64,000 nt of DNA from Rhizobium sp. L1K21 (GTDB taxonomy: Bacteria > Pseudomonadota > Alphaproteobacteria > Rhizobiales > Rhizobiaceae): contig NZ_JAMXLE010000009.1 in assembly GCF_024055895.1 (NCBI RefSeq), positions 62,001 to 126,000 on the forward strand. Direction: 5' to 3'. Shown here one piece after another: positions 1 through 8,283 of this stretch; the stretch's first letter is position 1, and each line of letters starts with the position of its first letter. The notes under the pieces are model-generated. The model did no database searches and had not been told where the DNA came from. It was given only the letters and a program-made list of their open reading frames with translations. The translations under genes and the position numbers were made by a program.

Positions 1-1108
1 CGGGCTTAACATGGTCTACCAGTGTCGCCTCCACGATGGAGCCGTTTCGATTGCCGCCTGCGACCACCTTGGCACCTTTGCTCGTGGCGTCGGCAATAAT
101 CTTGTCCATCTTTTCCGCCGCCTGCTGTGTGATCAGCGAACCAAGCACCACATGCTCTCGCGGGTTGCCGGCTGGCAGAGCCGCCGCACGCGCCGTCAGC
201 TTCGCGACGAAATCGTCGGCAATGCTGTCATCCACGATGATGCGTTCCGTCGACATGCAGATCTGCCCCTGGTTCATGAAGGCACCGAAGATTGCGGCAT
301 TCACTGCACCGTCGATATCGGCATCGTCGAGCACGATGAGCGGAGCCTTACCACCAAGCTCGAGAAGCGCGGGCTTGAGGTTTTCGCCAGCCAGCCGGCC
401 GATAATGCGTCCCACACGGGAAGAGCCGGTGAAGTTGACATGCTTGACCGCGGGATGTTTGATCAGCGCCTCGACAACCGAATGTGCATCTTCGGGTGCG
501 TTGGTCACCACGTTGACGACGCCTTTGGGCAGACCTGCTTCATGAAAGCATTCGCCGATCAAGCGATGCGTTGCCGGGCAAAGCTCCGAGGCTTTCAGCA
601 CAACCGTATTGCCACAGGCAACCGGCATCGCCACTGCGCGGGTGCCGAGAATAATCGGCGCATTCCAGGGCGCGATGCCGAGGCAGACACCTTTCGGCTT
701 ATATACGCCCATGGCAAGCGTGTTCGGCTTGTCGGAAGGGATAACCTCGCCGCCGATCTGGGTTGTCATGGAAGCGGCTTCCCGGATAACGCCGGCGGCA
801 AGCTTGACGTTAAAGCCGGCCCATGCGCCGGTCGCACCGGTTTCGGCAATCATCGCCTCGGTAAACTGGGCGGCCTTGCCATCCATGATGTCTGCCGCCT
901 TCAGCAAAAGTGCGCGGCGTTCACCAGGACCTGTCTTGGACCATATCTTGAAAGCTTCGGACGACGATACAACCGCGGCTATGGCATCGTCCACGCCGGC
1001 CGCTGCAGCCGTCGAGGCCACGGCGCCGGTCACGGGGTCGACCCGTTCATAGGTGCGGCCCTTGGCGGCGGACCTTGCTTCGCCATCAACAAGCAGGCTG
1101 ATGTTCAT
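1..1108 (-). CDS. NAD(P)-dependent aldehyde dehydrogenase, 3' end cut by window edge
   Basis: Aldehyde dehydrogenase superfamily member that oxidises an aldehyde to the acid in the cytoplasm. Reading from ATG at 1108, 369 codons are visible and the frame is still open at base 1, so the C-terminus lies outside the window. The start is supported by AGGAG about 9 bases upstream. The catalytic Cys is Cys284 in NQGQICMSTERI and the general-base Glu is Glu250 in LELGGK. The overall pattern resembles salicylaldehyde or vanillin dehydrogenases (established family trend; the exact substrate is inferred). It is the last visible gene of the minus-strand operon containing a carotenoid-oxygenase-family enzyme, which would produce aromatic aldehydes, so an aromatic aldehyde substrate fits. 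Aldehyde dehydrogenase is certain; substrate is not. Confidence 0.9.
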   Translation of the reverse strand, partial: MNISLLVDGEARSAAKGRTYERVDPVTGAVASTAAAAGVDDAIAAVVSSSEAFKIWSKTGPGERRALLLKAADIMDGKAAQFTEAMIAETGATGAWAGFNVKLAAGVIREAASMTTQIGGEVIPSDKPNTLAMGVYKPKGVCLGIAPWNAPIILGTRAVAMPVACGNTVVLKASELCPATHRLIGECFHEAGLPKGVVNVVTNAPEDAHSVVEALIKHPAVKHVNFTGSSRVGRIIGRLAGENLKPALLELGGKAPLIVLDDADIDGAVNAAIFGAFMNQGQICMSTERIIVDDSIADDFVAKLTARAAALPAGNPREHVVLGSLITQQAAEKMDKIIADATSKGAKVVAGGNRNGSIVEATLVDHVKP

Positions 1109-1165
1109 GGGGTAGTCTCCTCTTACAGTTTTGTCGTTTGACCCGTCTTCATCTCTGGGGACGGT

Positions 1166-1912
1166 TCATGCCGGATGACGTTCGTATATCGGCACTTCCC
1201 TGGCATAAACGAAAAATGACCGGCTTGGGTCGTAAAACGCTGTTGCAGGATCAGCATTCACTCTCATCAATACCGTCTCGTAATCTCGGAATGCCTCGGC
1301 GGCTTCTGCGCTATCATACCAAAGAGCCGCCGCCCCCTCGTAGATCACCATGTCTTCGCCGCCGAAATAGGCAAGAATCGGGTTGAAGGCGGGAAGGTTT
1401 CGATTTTGGACATAGCGCCGCGGACCGGCTGTGTCCGGGAGGGTTGAAATGGCAATCTCATGCGCCTTGACCCAACGGCTGAAATAGGTTTGCAGGTCGA
1501 TCCCATCAGCCGCCTTGAGGAAGTGAATGACTTTTGCATCGCAACCGGATGCGGGACTGGCCACAGGCAACTCCACCTCTTCGGCAACCATGCTGAGGGT
1601 GGCCTTCTGATCGGCGAAATTTTTCCCGTCTGGTCCGACCTTGGTTTTCACATAATCGTGCGAAAACGTGGTTTTCATGTCCTCCGGGCTGTCCCAGACC
1701 AACTCAACCACGGAATCGCGGGAGACCGGCATGACATGGGTCGTCTCGGCCGCGCTTCCAAAGGCGCTGTCAAAAACGTGGTTCTGTACGTAGCGGCGCA
1801 GCGTAACGGGATTATCGGTCGTCAGCTTGCCGTGCACATTCTGGATATAGGCAATGTATTCCTTGTGTGTCATGCCCGGTTTGCGGCAAGCAGCAGCTAT
1901 CATCTTGATCAT
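1166..1912 (-). CDS. Tandem EthD-domain protein
   Basis: 248-residue protein made of two EthD-like (dimeric alpha/beta barrel) halves. An internal duplication is visible: RRYVQN occurs at about residues 39-44 and again at 165-170, each following a His-containing helix. EthD-fold proteins are small cytoplasmic proteins found in ether-degradation and aromatic pathways. Some act as decarboxylases, dehydratases or oxygenases, while others have no known reaction. It starts at ATG 1912 with AAGG upstream and lies 11 bases after the GlcG-like gene, so the two are almost certainly cotranscribed. The role in this operon is not clear; processing or detoxification of an aromatic intermediate is inferred from neighbours only. 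Confidence 0.8.
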   Translation of the reverse strand: MIKMIAAACRKPGMTHKEYIAYIQNVHGKLTTDNPVTLRRYVQNHVFDSAFGSAAETTHVMPVSRDSVVELVWDSPEDMKTTFSHDYVKTKVGPDGKNFADQKATLSMVAEEVELPVASPASGCDAKVIHFLKAADGIDLQTYFSRWVKAHEIAISTLPDTAGPRRYVQNRNLPAFNPILAYFGGEDMVIYEGAAALWYDSAEAAEAFRDYETVLMRVNADPATAFYDPSRSFFVYAREVPIYERHPA

Positions 1913-1923
1913 CTGAAAACCTT

Positions 1924-2358
1924 CTATTTTTGTACAGTAGATGGGCTTTGCAGACCGGAAGCCTTGATGCCCGCTATGGCGCAGGCCTCGTCTTCGTCGC
2001 CAATGTCGCCGGAGATACCGACCGCCCCGATGACATGGCCTTCATCGTTTTTAATGAGCACGCCGCCCGGTGAGGCGATGAGACGCCCGCCCGATGCCGC
2101 CGATACCATCGTAAAAAAGGTAGGCAGCTTGTTGACCCGCTCTGCCAATTCGCGCGAACCGAAGCCCATGCCAAGCGAGCCCCAGGCCTTGCCGAAAGCG
2201 ATCTCGAAACGCACGATGCCTGCACCGTCTTCGCGTTTATAGGCGACCAGATGGCCGCCTGCGTCGAGCACGGCAACGGCCATGGGTGCTAGGTTTCGCG
2301 AACGGGCTTCCGCAAGAGCCGCATCGATAATGCAGGTGGCGGCGGTAAGTGAGAGCAT
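1924..2358 (-). CDS. GlcG/HbpS family protein (DUF336)
   Basis: 144-residue cytoplasmic protein of the GlcG/HbpS family, recognised by the VAVLDAGGHLVAYKRED segment near residues 28-44 and the C-terminal GAVGISGDIGDEDEACA segment. Members bind haem or cobalamin-like ligands, or act as small accessory proteins in glycolate, diol and aromatic catabolic operons; the exact biochemical role is generally unsettled. ATG at 2358 has AAGGA about 8 bases upstream. It sits between the GST and EthD genes of the same minus-strand operon with short gaps (55 and 11 bases). There is no signal peptide, unlike secreted HbpS. Confidence 0.85.
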   Translation of the reverse strand: MLSLTAATCIIDAALAEARSRNLAPMAVAVLDAGGHLVAYKREDGAGIVRFEIAFGKAWGSLGMGFGSRELAERVNKLPTFFTMVSAASGGRLIASPGGVLIKNDEGHVIGAVGISGDIGDEDEACAIAGIKASGLQSPSTVQK

Positions 2359-2413
2359 TGCATATTCCTTTTCAGCTTAAAGCGGTTTGCGGGCTGCCTT
2401 GGGTGTCGCCCGA

Positions 2414-3079
2414 TCAGACAAACATCGCAAAGATGTCGCGAGAGGATTGCGGACGCGGCACACGAAAGGCGACACTGCGCACGTCAACAGCACCCGGCCG
2501 GCTTAGGCAAGCCTCCAGCCAACGCTGCATCGATGGCCATCTCGAGATATCGACGTCGGCGATCGGAATGAAATGCATGACAGCGGCAAGATTGAGATCG
2601 GCAACGGTAAAGCGATCACCAAGCATAAAGGTCCTGTCCTGCAAATGGGCATCAAGCACCGACCAGGGGCGTTGCAGCTTGCCAAGAGTGATGTCTGTCT
2701 CTTCGGTTCCCGGCAATCTCGGATCGAAGAGATGACGAACGGCTGCAGTCAGCAGCAAGGGCTTTTCCACTTCGGTTGCCACCCAGAACGACCATTGCGC
2801 CATGAGGGCATCTTCTTCCGGCGTGCGCGGTCCGAGCCCGCTTCCTCCATATTTGCGCGCAAGATAGAGGTTGATCGCAAGCGACTCGAAAAGAACGAGG
2901 TCGCCATCCACGAGTGTCGGACACTTTCCGTTCGGGTTCAATGCCAGAAAGTCGGCAGGCTTTTCCTGTCCTGGCCGGAACGCCAATGGCTTGTTTTCGT
3001 ATTCGATGCCGAGTTCGTTCAACATCCAGGTGCATCGGTTGGCGCGTGTGCGGCTCGCATCGCCGTAAAGGGTAATCAT
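2414..3079 (-). CDS. Glutathione S-transferase family protein
   Basis: 221-residue cytosolic GST. The N-terminal thioredoxin-like domain (about residues 1-80) begins MITLYGDASRTRANRC and contains the cis-proline loop NPNGKCPTL and the glutathione gamma-glutamyl-binding FES motif (LVLFESLAI). The helical C-terminal domain follows. GSTs conjugate or remove glutathione, and in lignin-derived aromatic pathways relatives cleave beta-aryl ethers or isomerise ring-cleavage products. Start ATG 3079 has GGGAGG 6 bases upstream. It lies 57 bases downstream of the carotenoid-oxygenase-family gene. An ether-cleaving or isomerising step is inference; a general detoxifying GST is the alternative. Confidence 0.9.
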   Translation of the reverse strand: MITLYGDASRTRANRCTWMLNELGIEYENKPLAFRPGQEKPADFLALNPNGKCPTLVDGDLVLFESLAINLYLARKYGGSGLGPRTPEEDALMAQWSFWVATEVEKPLLLTAAVRHLFDPRLPGTEETDITLGKLQRPWSVLDAHLQDRTFMLGDRFTVADLNLAAVMHFIPIADVDISRWPSMQRWLEACLSRPGAVDVRSVAFRVPRPQSSRDIFAMFV

Positions 3080-3135
3080 GAGTTCCTCCCATTGAAGGCT
3101 GGCCGCGCCAGTCGCGGCCAGCGACGATGTCCCAA

Positions 3136-4620
3136 TCAGATCTTGTCGGAGCCCAGCGCCTCGGCCGGAACCCAGATGCCGTGGAAGCCCTCATGCACGC
3201 GGCAGGGGAACTTCAGAATTGCGACCGGGCCGGCCGACAGGTTGCGGGCGTCCAGAATGACCAGATCTGTGCGGTTTTCGGCGCGCCGACCGACCATGGA
3301 CAGCAGCCAACCGTCGCCCTCCTCGGCATCGGGACTGCGCGGCACGAAATAGGGTTCTTCTGGCGCGGAATCCGGTCCCGCGTAGAAGAAGTCGATCTTG
3401 CCTGTCTCCTCGTCGAAATGGCCAAGGCAGGTGAAGGGCGGCCCTTTGGGGCCGAAGGGCAGCATCGGACCGAGCGCCGGATTGGTCGTGCCGAACCAGA
3501 AATGCCGGGTCTTGCGCATGGCGAAACGCGGATCGATAACCGGCATTTCGCCGATATGGTTGATGAAGCGGCGGATTTCGACCGTTTCACTCTGGCTGGA
3601 CATATCGACGATCCAACGTTCGCCATAGGGCGGCAATTCATGCGCATGTGGGTCGTGGATATCGGGAAACTGGCTGAGCCAGCCGGATTCGGTTACGAAC
3701 TGGTCGAGGATGAGGCGTCCGCCGTCTTCCCATGCATTGAACGTATGCGTCTGCATCGCCAGCTTCGGTACCTTGAACCAGCGGATGCCGGCTACACCCT
3801 TGTCACGAGGGATCACGCAGAGATGGCTCGTGCGCTTGCTGTCCCAATGCCAGTAGGGCTCGCCCTTCTTCACCCGCTCCCAGTCACAGATCATGGGGCC
3901 GAAGGCGAATGCGATGAAGTTTCGCGATACGAGAAAGTCGTGCACCATGGAGCAGTAGGGCGCCTTGAAGCGCTCGGTGCGGGTGAACTGGCCTTCCTTG
4001 TCGATATTGTAGACTTCGATCTCGTCGCTTGCCACACCTTCGCAATTATAGGCGAATGCGATGCATTCCCCGGTGATGGGATCATATTTCGGATGAGCGG
4101 TGAAAGTCTTGCTCTTCAACTGGCCGCCGAAATCGGTTTCGCCACGCGTCGACAGATCGTTCGGATCGAGCTCGTAGGGCCGCCCGGATTCTTTCAGCGC
4201 GTAGAGCTTCCCATGATGCCACATGATCGATGTGTTGGCGGTATTGTTATCCTCGTCCTTCACCTCGGGCAGGTCGGTGAAGCGATTGCGATAGGCGCCG
4301 AAAAGAGCCCTGCGTGCTTCGCGCTCAAGCTGGAACTTGCGGGTGCGGACATAACGCATCGTTAGATCGGCGTGACCGCCCTGGATACGGACCATGTGAA
4401 CCATGCCGTCGCCGTTCAGGAAAATGTCCTTGCCGTGCAGCGGCGGATAGGTGTGGTCGGCGCTGTTGCGGATATACATGCCTTCGAGTTCGGGCGGGAT
4501 GCGACCAATGACCTCGAGGTCATGCACATGGCCTTCAATGCGCACGGGCGCCGCGTAGCCATTGAAGACGATGTCATCCGGAAATTGCATGCCGGGCGGG
4601 ATTTCGACGTATTTATTCAT
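3136..4620 (-). CDS. Carotenoid oxygenase / lignostilbene dioxygenase family protein
   Basis: 494-residue non-haem Fe(II) dioxygenase of the carotenoid cleavage family (RPE65-like seven-bladed propeller). These enzymes split a C=C bond of apocarotenoids, stilbenes, isoeugenol or related phenylpropenoids into carbonyl products. The four iron-binding His are visible at about H176 (TAHPKYD), H227 (MVHDF), H292 (THTFNAWEDGG) and H480 (EGFHGIWVP). I chose ATG 4620 because it has AGGAGG 5 bases upstream; the frame is open further, but that part would be a nonconserved extension. Neighbours are an MFS transporter upstream and GST, GlcG, EthD and an aldehyde dehydrogenase downstream, which favours cleavage of a plant stilbenoid or alkenylbenzene to an aromatic aldehyde over carotenoid metabolism. 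Confidence 0.92.
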   Translation of the reverse strand: MNKYVEIPPGMQFPDDIVFNGYAAPVRIEGHVHDLEVIGRIPPELEGMYIRNSADHTYPPLHGKDIFLNGDGMVHMVRIQGGHADLTMRYVRTRKFQLEREARRALFGAYRNRFTDLPEVKDEDNNTANTSIMWHHGKLYALKESGRPYELDPNDLSTRGETDFGGQLKSKTFTAHPKYDPITGECIAFAYNCEGVASDEIEVYNIDKEGQFTRTERFKAPYCSMVHDFLVSRNFIAFAFGPMICDWERVKKGEPYWHWDSKRTSHLCVIPRDKGVAGIRWFKVPKLAMQTHTFNAWEDGGRLILDQFVTESGWLSQFPDIHDPHAHELPPYGERWIVDMSSQSETVEIRRFINHIGEMPVIDPRFAMRKTRHFWFGTTNPALGPMLPFGPKGPPFTCLGHFDEETGKIDFFYAGPDSAPEEPYFVPRSPDAEEGDGWLLSMVGRRAENRTDLVILDARNLSAGPVAILKFPCRVHEGFHGIWVPAEALGSDKI

Positions 4621-4657
4621 GACTTCCTCCTTGATTGAGATTGAATGCTGGAAACGT

Positions 4658-5830
4658 TCAGGCGGCCTGGAGCTTTGCTTCGGCGGCTGGGAGCTGAGCC
4701 CTGACGGCGACGAGCAGGCTGAGGGCCATGACCGACACAATGGTGGCGGCGACGCCCAGCGCGCCATATCCGAAGCCCGACACAATCGCTCCGCCGACGG
4801 CGGGGCCGGTGCAGGAGCCAATCATCATCATGGCCGGGGTTGCCGATACGGCACGGCCGCTGGTTTCGAGCCGGGCGAGCAAGCCGAAAAGGAATGTGTG
4901 TGTGAAGATCACAATCGATACATAGACCGTGCCTGCAAGCGCATAGGGCAGGAAGACCGGCGAGTTGGACAAGGTGACCGCCAGGATGGCCTGCAGGATT
5001 GGCCCGCAGAAACCTACGAACAGCGGCGACAGTCGCTTCTGCAGAATGGCAGCAAGAGCGCCGGGCAGGAGATTGACGAAGCCGAGCGCCACAAGAACGA
5101 TGTTGACCTGTTCGGTCGCAAAGCCCCTTTCAGCACCGATGCGCTCCAGGAACGAGAAGACCATGGCCTGGTTGAAGGTGAGGCAGATGACCACACCAAT
5201 CAGGAACCAGACTGCGCGGGGCGGGGTGGCCTTCGGCGCTGCGGCCTGCTGGATTGTCTTCGGTGTTGCGGCAGCGGGGAAGAAAAGCGCCGTGCAGACA
5301 GCGGCAAATCCCATGGTGGCCGCGAAAACCACAAACATCATATCAGCACCCATGTGCTCGACGAGTTGGGGCAAGGCGGCGAAGAAGAAAACGCCAAGCA
5401 CCCCGAGCGCCACGTTCACCGTGCCGAACAGACGGTGCGGATTTTCGGTGCGGCCAATATTGCCATGGGTCACGGACAAGGCTATTCCCGTGCCCAGACC
5501 GGCGACAATGTGAAGCCCGACAAGAAGGTTGAGGCTTGAAACATCGACGGGAAGCCGCGAAACAGCGAAAAACGCTGCAGCAGCCACCGCAAAGCCGCCA
5601 GCGACGAAGGCGCGGTGGGGAATGCGGTCAAAAATCGGTGCGATGATCGTGCTGGCCACGACGACGCTGAAAAGAAAAAGGGTCACGGTCAAGCCAGCCT
5701 GAACGGGGCTGAACCCGTAATGCGCCATCAGGTTGCCGATCCACAGCGGCAGGGCCACCATGTCGATCATGCCAGCGACATGGCCGATGCTCAGCACGAC
5801 CTTCCCGCCAAAACTATTGGAATTGCTCAT
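4658..5830 (-). CDS. MFS transporter
   Basis: 390-residue major facilitator with about 12 hydrophobic segments, an inner-membrane secondary transporter. ATG 5830 (MSNSNSFGGKV) is preceded by GGGAGAG. The open frame continues 33 codons upstream but lacks a better signal, and that part is hydrophilic. It begins the downstream half of the aromatic operon, 37 bases before the carotenoid-oxygenase-family gene, so uptake of the operon's substrate (or efflux of a toxic product) is inferred. One copy of the duplicated 82-bp block lies 93 bases upstream of the start. Confidence 0.88.
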   Translation of the reverse strand: MSNSNSFGGKVVLSIGHVAGMIDMVALPLWIGNLMAHYGFSPVQAGLTVTLFLFSVVVASTIIAPIFDRIPHRAFVAGGFAVAAAAFFAVSRLPVDVSSLNLLVGLHIVAGLGTGIALSVTHGNIGRTENPHRLFGTVNVALGVLGVFFFAALPQLVEHMGADMMFVVFAATMGFAAVCTALFFPAAATPKTIQQAAAPKATPPRAVWFLIGVVICLTFNQAMVFSFLERIGAERGFATEQVNIVLVALGFVNLLPGALAAILQKRLSPLFVGFCGPILQAILAVTLSNSPVFLPYALAGTVYVSIVIFTHTFLFGLLARLETSGRAVSATPAMMMIGSCTGPAVGGAIVSGFGYGALGVAATIVSVMALSLLVAVRAQLPAAEAKLQAA

Positions 5831-6194
5831 ATTCTCTCTCCCAGTTTTAGAATTGACAGCGCGGTCCTCATCTGATCGCCAAGCGACCAGCCCGAAGCTG
5901 CCTCCATCCTCCTTTGCCATTCTTGGCACGTGTCAATTTTTAGCGAAGAGTTTGATTACAACAAAACAGATTGAATTCATGGTATCTATTAATCGCATCG
6001 ATACTTATTCGGAGCCCATCGTCCTGTACAGCGAGGGGTGTCGGCAGGCCGCAAACAGCTCGCATCGTCTCGGATGACATGCCATTGCTGGCCGTGTGGC
6101 TTTGGGCATGCTTCCAAATACAACGTCCCAAGCAGCGGCCCGATCAGATCGGACCGCCGCTCAAGGATCACCTTGGGAGGTCTGCATTGGGGGG
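5831..6194 (-). promoter_or_regulatory. Intergenic regulatory region upstream of MFS/dioxygenase operon
   Basis: 364 bases between the racemase-family gene and the MFS gene, with no convincing coding content. It holds one copy (5923-6004) of the 82-bp block that is repeated at 7920-8001, and a perfect inverted repeat TGCCA-TTCT-TGGCA at 5915-5928 overlapping the block's end. This arrangement suggests a second regulated promoter inside the gene cluster for the MFS-to-aldehyde-dehydrogenase genes. I see no convincing sigma-70 pair. Confidence 0.55.
5923..6004. repeat. 82-bp regulatory block, copy A
   Basis: Aligns without gaps to 7920-8001 with 61 of 82 positions identical by hand count. Conserved cores include TTGGCAC, TGTCAATT, AAAACAGATTG, ATTCATGG, ATTAA and ATCGATAC. 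Both copies lie upstream of minus-strand catabolic genes. Likely a duplicated operator/promoter for one regulator; see the LysR remnant beside copy B. Confidence 0.75.
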
Positions 6195-7049
6195 TTAGTG
6201 ACAGTTCCAGAACGCGCCAGATGGCATCGAAGCGTCCGGGTGCTCTACAGAGCCGGACTGACCATGAACCAAGGGCGCGGGGATTACGCCCGTCAGCACG
6301 GCGCGCTCTGCAGCGAGAACAGCTTCGCCGACAACATCGATCACCGGAATTCCATCGACCGCGGTGAGCGGCGCGTCGTTACCGTTGTAGCCCGGTGCAA
6401 CGCGCAACGCAGCCGACATGATCCCGCAGGCCGGGATGAGTGCTCTCGCACCGCTTTCAATAAGTGTTGCGACATCGGACCGGAAGCGTGGGAACAGGCC
6501 GCGTGCGTCGATCAATGCGTGTTCCTGCTCTTCCATCGGCTCGCATGTTGCAACGATTCCGACGAGCCTGTCGGTCAGGCCCAACCGATCGACCTGGCCG
6601 CGGATCGGTTCAACCAGCAGGGGTGAGTTGGCGACGATGCCGAACGGTCCGATGCGGGCGGCGGCAAGGATGGCGGCCTCGCCGAAGCCGATGACGGGGA
6701 TCTGCGACTTGTCGCGAATTTCATCCAGAAAGGGATCGCCGAAACACCCCAGAATGGCAGCGTCATAGCCTTCTTCCTGGGCCCAGGCGACGGCCTCGAC
6801 CATTCCTTTTGGGTTTAGCAGAGGCAGATATTTGAACTTTTCAAACGCGGGATGCGATATGCCCTCGCTTGCAAATCTGAACGTGCATTGCGTGTCCGCC
6901 TGGGCGGCGAGCGCAGCATTCTGCTGCGTTACCGGTACCAAGGCATCGCGAACGTATCGGCCACCGGCGCTGTCTTTCGGGACTGCACCGATATTGGCGA
7001 CGAGCATCTTGATCTCGCGTACCGTTCCACTGTGGTTTGAATGAGACAT
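6195..7049 (-). CDS. Aspartate/glutamate/hydantoin racemase family protein
   Basis: 284-residue member of the Asp/Glu racemase superfamily (also containing hydantoin racemases, maleate isomerases and arylmalonate decarboxylases). The two Cys that act as a base/acid pair in family members are present as C102 (ILGCFGDP) and C208 (PACGIM). ATG 7049 has GGAGG 5 bases upstream; the longer open frame lacks that. It follows the nitroreductase-like gene by 40 bases. In an aromatic operon, cis-trans isomerisation of a ring-cleavage product or decarboxylation is as plausible as racemisation; substrate unknown. Confidence 0.82.
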   Translation of the reverse strand: MSHSNHSGTVREIKMLVANIGAVPKDSAGGRYVRDALVPVTQQNAALAAQADTQCTFRFASEGISHPAFEKFKYLPLLNPKGMVEAVAWAQEEGYDAAILGCFGDPFLDEIRDKSQIPVIGFGEAAILAAARIGPFGIVANSPLLVEPIRGQVDRLGLTDRLVGIVATCEPMEEQEHALIDARGLFPRFRSDVATLIESGARALIPACGIMSAALRVAPGYNGNDAPLTAVDGIPVIDVVGEAVLAAERAVLTGVIPAPLVHGQSGSVEHPDASMPSGAFWNCH

Positions 7050-7089
7050 AGGGCCTCCATGACCGTTGTCTGGCCTTCGCAATTGCCGC

Positions 7090-7716
7090 CTATTTCGCGT
7101 AGCCGATCACCTGGTGCAGGCTCACCATCTGATGTTTCTCGATTTCCAGTTCCTTCGTCAGGGCCGGACGGTCAAACATCGCGCGGCAAACGGTGCCAAG
7201 CCCTTCCGAGGCGCAATAGAGGTAGACATTTTCGACACGCACGCCAGCATTCGCCCACGGAAAAACCGTGCGGTCCCAATCGTCGCAGTGGGGCATGCGA
7301 TTGAAGTCGGTGACGTAGAGCAGACTAACGGGTGCATCCAGGACGAAAGGCTGTATGAGATTGCCCGTAAAGATCCGGATATCCCGATCGTGTACTTTGC
7401 GCAGATGGTGCGCGGCAGGATCGTAGACGTGCACGCCTTGTTCGGTCAGCACATAGACGTCGATTTCCTGCCAGTTGTGGGCACCGGGCGCCGAACCACT
7501 GCCTTCCACGTAGATGCCCACACCGGATTGCGGTCGATTGAGGCCAGCGGCCACCCAAAGCACATTGGATAGCTGCTGCATAGTAATCGGATCGGTCTTG
7601 AAATCACGGGTGGATCGTCGCTTGCTGATCGCCTCCAAAACCGGCATTCCGCCTTGCGTAACGGGTTTCGGTAGTTCGATAATGTCCTGACCTGTGGTCG
7701 GAAGCTGAGTGTGCAT
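7090..7716 (-). CDS. Nitroreductase / SagB-type oxidoreductase family protein
   Basis: 208-residue flavin-binding protein of the nitroreductase fold. The N-terminal ISKRRSTRDF segment (about residues 31-40) is the FMN phosphate-binding RRSxR signature, and the C-terminal GLGTVCRAMF segment matches the family's second conserved block. The length and the SGVGIYVEGSGSAPGAHNWQ region resemble the SagB/ThcOx-like subgroup of dehydrogenases. ATG 7716 has GGAGGAG 8 bases upstream. It is the first gene of the minus-strand aromatic cluster and is divergent from a LysR-type gene remnant. The reaction is not predictable: hydride transfer to an enone, quinone or nitroaromatic are options. Confidence 0.82.
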   Translation of the reverse strand: MHTQLPTTGQDIIELPKPVTQGGMPVLEAISKRRSTRDFKTDPITMQQLSNVLWVAAGLNRPQSGVGIYVEGSGSAPGAHNWQEIDVYVLTEQGVHVYDPAAHHLRKVHDRDIRIFTGNLIQPFVLDAPVSLLYVTDFNRMPHCDDWDRTVFPWANAGVRVENVYLYCASEGLGTVCRAMFDRPALTKELEIEKHQMVSLHQVIGYAK

Positions 7717-7919
7717 TCAATAACTCCTCCATTTGCGGTTGCCGGTAGCGTTTATGCTTGAGCAAATCCGTGCATGCTGCGTCGGCTCAATCGGCCCGGA
7801 GCGTCGCTCCGGCGCCTGCGCGCCACGCCAAACATGTTGTTGCCTGTCTCCATTCCGCGCCGCGACCGTCCGATGGCCTCCCGATCGATGTGGTCGCCAG
7901 CGCCCCTCCTGCACCCAAT

Positions 7920-8001
7920 TTGGCACCTGTCAATTCTTAGTGGAGACCGTTATCCTATCAAAACAGATTGGATTCATGGCGTTCATTAACGCTATCGATA
8001 C
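7920..8001. repeat. 82-bp regulatory block, copy B
   Basis: Ungapped partner of 5923-6004 (61/82 identical by hand count). It lies between the nitroreductase-like gene (start 7716, minus) and the LysR-type remnant (ATG 8016, plus), exactly where a LysR-type operator normally sits in a divergent pair. The segment ATCAAAACA followed by GATTGGATT has some resemblance to binding sites of NodD-class regulators, but this is a weak impression. Confidence 0.75.
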
Positions 8002-8015
8002 CAGGGGTGGATGGC

Positions 8016-8048
8016 ATGAGACTCGATCGTTTCGATCTGAACTTGTGA
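8016..8048 (+). pseudogene. LysR-type regulator, only first ten codons left
   Basis: ATG 8016 opens MRLDRFDLNL followed by TGA at 8046. That decapeptide matches the usual N-terminus of NodD/NahR/LinR-class LysR regulators (MR.. .DLNLL...). A purine-rich AGGGGTGG lies upstream. The helix-turn-helix that should follow is not seen in any forward frame, so the body of the gene has been lost by deletion or replacement. This looks like the former local regulator of the divergent nitroreductase/dioxygenase operon. Confidence 0.6.
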
Positions 8049-8283
8049 CGATGCCAGAAGTGTCGCCCATCGGCCAGCTTCATCATGTTTCCCGCGACAG
8101 AAGTCTGCCCGCATCATACAACGAGGAACTTCGAGAAATCTCGGCAAACCTTGATGCCAGATTGGCTTACCTAAAAGCCTCGAGGGATCAAGCGGCGAAT
8201 TTTTTGATGGCCGACCAAGCGTCACCTTGCGACAGGCCCCTTATGCCTGGATGCGTGTCACCAACGACGACAAGTCGCGCAGA

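Larger units (their letters stand above)
7717..8283. promoter_or_regulatory. Intergenic region with regulatory block B and LysR remnant
   Basis: 567 bases with no intact gene. The first 200 bases (leader of the nitroreductase-like gene) are GC-rich and featureless. The region contains copy B of the 82-bp block (7920-8001) and, 14 bases beyond it, the start of a LysR-type gene (8016-8048). The remaining 8049-8283 has a short open frame on the plus strand with no recognisable similarity. Confidence 0.5.

Noticed and set aside
11-1141. 376-codon plus-strand open frame
   Set aside because: It lies antisense to the aldehyde dehydrogenase, whose catalytic motifs are clear on the minus strand; no similarity in the plus frame.
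3127-4365. 412-codon plus-strand open frame
   Set aside because: Antisense shadow of the carotenoid-oxygenase-family gene with its four iron ligands.
7920-8001. Calling the 82-bp block a nod box
   Set aside because: Only a short segment resembles the consensus and no nodulation gene is present; kept as a generic LysR-type candidate.
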